A DNA stretch of 64,000 bases, taken from positions 186,001 through 250,000 of the forward strand of contig NZ_JAASQJ010000005.1 of assembly GCF_011762185.1 (NCBI RefSeq), read 5' to 3'. This document shows, in pieces, positions 61,334 through 64,000 of the stretch. Below the pieces are notes generated by a model. It was not told the DNA's origin. It worked only from the letters and a program-made list of their open reading frames with translations, and searched no databases. The stretch comes from Dyadobacter arcticus (GTDB lineage Bacteria > Bacteroidota > Bacteroidia > Cytophagales > Spirosomataceae). The translations under genes were made by a program, and so were the position numbers. Numbering within the stretch: position 1 is the stretch's first letter; every line of letters begins with the position of its first letter.

Positions 61334-61873
61334 ATGAAAACTTTAAAACTACTTTTTGCTATTGTGCTGCTTTCTATTGGTTACACTGCCGTAAGTGCCC
61401 AGGGGATTTATCTGTTTATGCAGCAGGTCACCAATGGCAAAGGTACCGGCGCCCATGAGGATGAGGTTAAAATTGCGACTTTGGAATACGAAATAAAGCT
61501 GGTGGGAACTGCGGTGACAGGTGGTGGCCTAGGCGCCGGTAAAGCAGAGTACAAAGATGCCATTTTTACAAAAAGCATTGATGCCGCCAGTATGCGACTT
61601 ATGCAAATGTTAGCCTCCGGGGAAAATGGGCAGGTGATGGAATTTAGATTCTATGAAGGTGAAGGGGCTGAAGAGAGATTGGTCTATAAAGTCGAGCTTG
61701 GCGCTTATATATTTACCGACCATCTGGGATCCGCGGGACTCTGCGATGGAGGTTGCACAACCGTAGCCGAAAGCTTCTCAGTAAACTTTAGGAAGATGCG
61801 CGCTACAAACTACAAAACGTCTCCGCCGTCCGAATATAAGTGGGATTTGAGAACAAATAGCGCTTCGTTTTAA
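61334..61873 (+). CDS. Secreted Hcp-like (type VI tube-protein fold) protein
   Basis: 179 residues from ATG 61334 (MKTLKLLF). Signal peptide cleaved after VSAQ. The rest follows the Hcp pattern: IYLFMQQVTNGKGTG, EDEVKIATLEYEI, GGGLGAGKAEYKDAIFTKSI (the Hcp central strands), SVNFRKMRATNYK. True T6SS Hcp has no signal peptide, and no other T6SS gene is here, so this is one of the exported Hcp-like proteins seen in Bacteroidota. CDGGC adds a possible disulphide. It precedes a T9SS-tailed protein by two bases. Confidence 0.78.
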   Translation: MKTLKLLFAIVLLSIGYTAVSAQGIYLFMQQVTNGKGTGAHEDEVKIATLEYEIKLVGTAVTGGGLGAGKAEYKDAIFTKSIDAASMRLMQMLASGENGQVMEFRFYEGEGAEERLVYKVELGAYIFTDHLGSAGLCDGGCTTVAESFSVNFRKMRATNYKTSPPSEYKWDLRTNSASF

Positions 61874-61875
61874 TC

Positions 61876-62760
61876 ATGATGACCATGATGAAGTTTTATA
61901 CACTTCTGCAAATTGGTTCGCTGATTCTATTGCATTTTTTGCCTGCCAAAGCGCAAAGGTCAACAGGGTTGTCGAAAGGCGTAACAGAGACAGGGTCATT
62001 GCTCGTCGTTGCGGATCGAACAGAGATGCGGCGCGGTCTTGGACCCGGTCCCGGTTCCGGATCCGCGCGTAGCTTTGAACCCGGCTACTACCGGACTAAC
62101 CTTGTAGCCGGTGCGGGTAAGCGATGGATGGACCAGCAAAAGGCATTGAGGGCCATGGCTACAGAGCCCTGCGGCGACTACCTTTGCAAAGGAGAAGGCG
62201 GTTTGCCTGTTACCCTGATCAGTTTTAGCGGCTCCCGCCAGGATACTACAACGGTACTTCTCAACTGGGAGACAAGCGAAGAAACGAATAACCAGAGGTT
62301 TGAAGTAGAAAGATCATTAGATCCACAACGTGGATTTGAAATGGCTGGGGTTGTGGATGGAGCGGGAAATACAGGTAGCAAATATCATTTCCAGGATCTG
62401 AACCGCTGGGCGGAGGTAACTTACTACCGGCTAAGGCAAGTCGACTACGATGGGACATCCACTTACTCAAGGATCATTTCTGTGAAGGGAGCGCGGATTG
62501 CACTGTCGATCCTGGCCTATCCCAACCCTGGTACGCCGGACAAGATCAGGTTTCAGCTGGAAGGTTCTGAAAATGCAGGGAGGTTTTCAATACAGCTGAC
62601 GGATGTAAAGGGTTCAGTGCTTTATTCAGACAATGTTTTCAAGGTTGAAAAAGCCCGGTCATTCCCACTGCCGAAACTGCCTGCACTCACTAGGGGAATG
62701 TATATCCTAAGGGTTTCCAATGGGCCCGAAACCACTACGGTTCCTTTCATCATTTACTAG
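61876..62760 (+). CDS. Secreted protein with fibronectin-like module and T9SS sorting tail
   Basis: 294 residues at most; the signal peptide reads best from the ATG at 61888 (MKFYTLLQ), cleaved after AKAQ. After a Gly/Pro/Ser-rich linker with CGDYLC, a module typical of Cytophagales surface proteins (LPVTLISFSGSR, LNWETSEETNNQRFEVERS, YYRLRQVDYDGTSTYS) leads into a type A T9SS sorting tail (ILAYPNPGTPDK to GMYILRVSNG). It forms a two-gene unit with the Hcp-like gene. Confidence 0.85.
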   Translation: MMTMMKFYTLLQIGSLILLHFLPAKAQRSTGLSKGVTETGSLLVVADRTEMRRGLGPGPGSGSARSFEPGYYRTNLVAGAGKRWMDQQKALRAMATEPCGDYLCKGEGGLPVTLISFSGSRQDTTTVLLNWETSEETNNQRFEVERSLDPQRGFEMAGVVDGAGNTGSKYHFQDLNRWAEVTYYRLRQVDYDGTSTYSRIISVKGARIALSILAYPNPGTPDKIRFQLEGSENAGRFSIQLTDVKGSVLYSDNVFKVEKARSFPLPKLPALTRGMYILRVSNGPETTTVPFIIY

Positions 62761-62793
62761 GCTTCGTCCTCGGCATTTTGTAAATCAAATGAG

Positions 62794-62822
62794 AAGCCGC
62801 CTCAAATCCTAAGAGGCGGCTT
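62794..62822. terminator. Bidirectional hairpin between convergent genes
   Basis: AAGCCGCCTC (62794-62803) and GAGGCGGCTT (62813-62822) pair perfectly around nine bases. It sits between the convergent stops at 62760 and 62871. The T-runs are weak, so termination strength is uncertain. Confidence 0.75.
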
Positions 62823-62870
62823 CGCCTTAACCTGTTGTTGAATAAGAAGATTATTTTTCCTCGGTGGGGA

Positions 62871-63461
62871 TCAAAATCTTGCACTTATCCCAAAATTGAC
62901 TATCCCTTTATATCCATAACCGATTTCGGCAAAACCTCCGAATTGCCTGCCGATCCGGATACCAAAAGGAGTAAGTTGGCATGTTAGCAAGGGATACGTT
63001 TTCGCCTCATTTATTACTTGATTTTTTACCCGGGTAATATGTAATCCGAGCCCGGTAATGGCGTAAAGCGAAATCATCCGGCCGTCGACATAGCTGAATT
63101 TTGTCTCAAAAGCCGTTGTTTTATTACTGTGCCTATAAAAGCTTTTAGTGTGCGAGTAATCGATTTTGTATGTGCTTCCACTGGTGAAACCGGATGTCAC
63201 ACTAATTGCCAGTCGCCGATGCACCTGGTAGCGATAAGTGGCTGCGTAAAAGTTTGAAAAGTCCATTCTAGGAGGTGGATCACCTACGAAAGCTCCAATA
63301 TAGGTGGTAAGCGCATCTTCAATAACCTGTGTCCTTGCCAAAGGTCCGTAGCTCACTTGAATTTCATGTTTGTGAAGACGCTGCGCATTGCATGTAACAT
63401 TGCCCGAGAAACCCTGAGAGAGGCAAATTAAAGTGATCGTTTTAAAAAGAAGTCTTTGCAT
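62871..63461 (-). CDS. Outer-membrane beta-barrel-like protein, hypothetical
   Basis: 196 residues. A signal peptide (MQRLLFKTITLICL, cleavage near CNAQ) then alternating strands (HEIQVSYGPLAR, YRYQVHRRLAISVTSGF, IGRQFGGFAEIGYGYKG) ending in VNFGISARF, a terminal aromatic strand. This pattern fits a small outer-membrane barrel. No function can be assigned. Confidence 0.68.
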   Translation of the reverse strand: MQRLLFKTITLICLSQGFSGNVTCNAQRLHKHEIQVSYGPLARTQVIEDALTTYIGAFVGDPPPRMDFSNFYAATYRYQVHRRLAISVTSGFTSGSTYKIDYSHTKSFYRHSNKTTAFETKFSYVDGRMISLYAITGLGLHITRVKNQVINEAKTYPLLTCQLTPFGIRIGRQFGGFAEIGYGYKGIVNFGISARF

Positions 63462-63628
63462 GGCGATTCGGGTGGAGGCTAATTTCTACCATCGATTTGT
63501 CTTGTCCTGCGACAAGGCTCCCTGCTTCATTACATCGTAAAAGCGCATCTTCAAGATAGTATGAAACGGTACATGATTCCGAAGGGGAGAGTCCTGGTAG
63601 ATCTAGGGCAGGTCAGTAAATGTCTTCG

Positions 63629-64000
63629 CTAATTCTTCACCATCTTCCTCGTCACTATATTTCCATTTTCCGATATCACCCGCACCAGGTACAGACCGGC
63701 AGGCAGTTGTCTTGAATCAATGTGAATCTTGTTTTTTACCCGCTGAACCATAACACCTGTGGCGCTAATCACCTCCACTTCCCAATTGTCCACGACCCCA
63801 TGAATGGTGATCAGGTTCTCTGCCGGATTCGGGCCGATCGTTATCTGGTTAACCCTGGGAATACGAACCGACACGATTTTCGAATAGGCATAACTGCCAT
63901 CGTTATCGACCTGTTTCAGGCGATAGTATATCTGTTCAGCGTCCAATGCCGGCCTGTCGGTGAACTGATATTCCGACTTACCGGAAGCCGTCAGAAACGG
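63629..64000 (-). CDS. C-terminal end of a T9SS-exported protein, 5' part outside the window
   Basis: The frame is open to base 64000. YYRLKQVDNDGSYAYSKIVS is the fibronectin-like module seen in other genes here, and ITIGPNPAENLITI, GLYLVRVISENG and RKMVKN form the type A T9SS sorting tail. The protein is exported and probably surface-attached; the functional domain lies upstream, beyond the window. Confidence 0.85.
   Translation of the reverse strand, partial: PFLTASGKSEYQFTDRPALDAEQIYYRLKQVDNDGSYAYSKIVSVRIPRVNQITIGPNPAENLITIHGVVDNWEVEVISATGVMVQRVKNKIHIDSRQLPAGLYLVRVISENGNIVTRKMVKN

Overview
The window looks like chromosome of a Bacteroidota bacterium of the order Cytophagales, probably Dyadobacter or a close Spirosomataceae relative. 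The signs are several secreted proteins with type IX secretion (T9SS) C-terminal sorting tails (around 17.2, 55.2, 62.6 and 63.7 kb), a GldA-type gliding-motility ATPase, secreted glycoside hydrolase/serine hydrolase fusions, TAnnTTTG-type -7 boxes and a general lack of Shine-Dalgarno sequences. The genus is inferred; no ribosomal RNA gene is present.

Layout. 1-18.6 kb is ordinary chromosome: a truncated amidohydrolase lipoprotein, a frameshifted MFS exporter, an SGNH hydrolase, small envelope proteins, a heparan-acetyltransferase-like membrane protein, GldA, a GH3/beta-lactamase-fold fusion, a 2019-residue adhesin-like protein with fourteen exact 240-bp repeats, TadA and superoxide dismutase. 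At 18.71 kb lies tRNA-His(GTG). Its 3' end and terminator are repeated at 43.10-43.22 kb, and these two copies bound a ~24.3-kb integrated element (18768-43098).

The element carries, from left to right: a tyrosine integrase; a HEPN-like protein, a lipoprotein and a PIN-domain protein; two unknown genes (one frameshifted); a two-gene module with a 1636-residue STAS/GHKL/phosphoribosyltransferase-like giant and a receiver-kinase-fold protein; a candidate oriT with MobC and a relaxase; remnants (IS66-like orfA, amidohydrolase tail); a three-gene TPR/CHAT-protease/unknown operon; a decayed methyltransferase copy; an AbiE type IV toxin-antitoxin pair behind a perfect inverted-repeat operator; and a small membrane protein. 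This is an integrative mobilizable element (no conjugation genes seen) whose cargo is dominated by conflict or defence-type genes. The STAS-GHKL-PRTase plus REC-kinase pair and the TPR-CHAT-unknown operon are the best candidates for undescribed systems.

Beyond the element, 43.4-48.7 kb is a tight glycosyltransferase operon (three tandem GT4 paralogues, a GT-B enzyme, a GT2 enzyme, DUF3253). 48.7-53.4 kb is an accessory zone of Fic, a DUF6934 gene with two in-frame stops, DUF2971 and DUF3427-helicase remnants and a YhcG-type nuclease. 53.6-64 kb returns to chromosome: T9SS proteins, a thioredoxin-fold protein with a hybrid histidine kinase, ABC-F, a methyltransferase, and a signal-peptide Hcp-like protein. 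The intact methyltransferase here and an AbiEii remnant at 58.5 kb mirror, in reverse state, the methyltransferase pseudogene and intact AbiE of the element.
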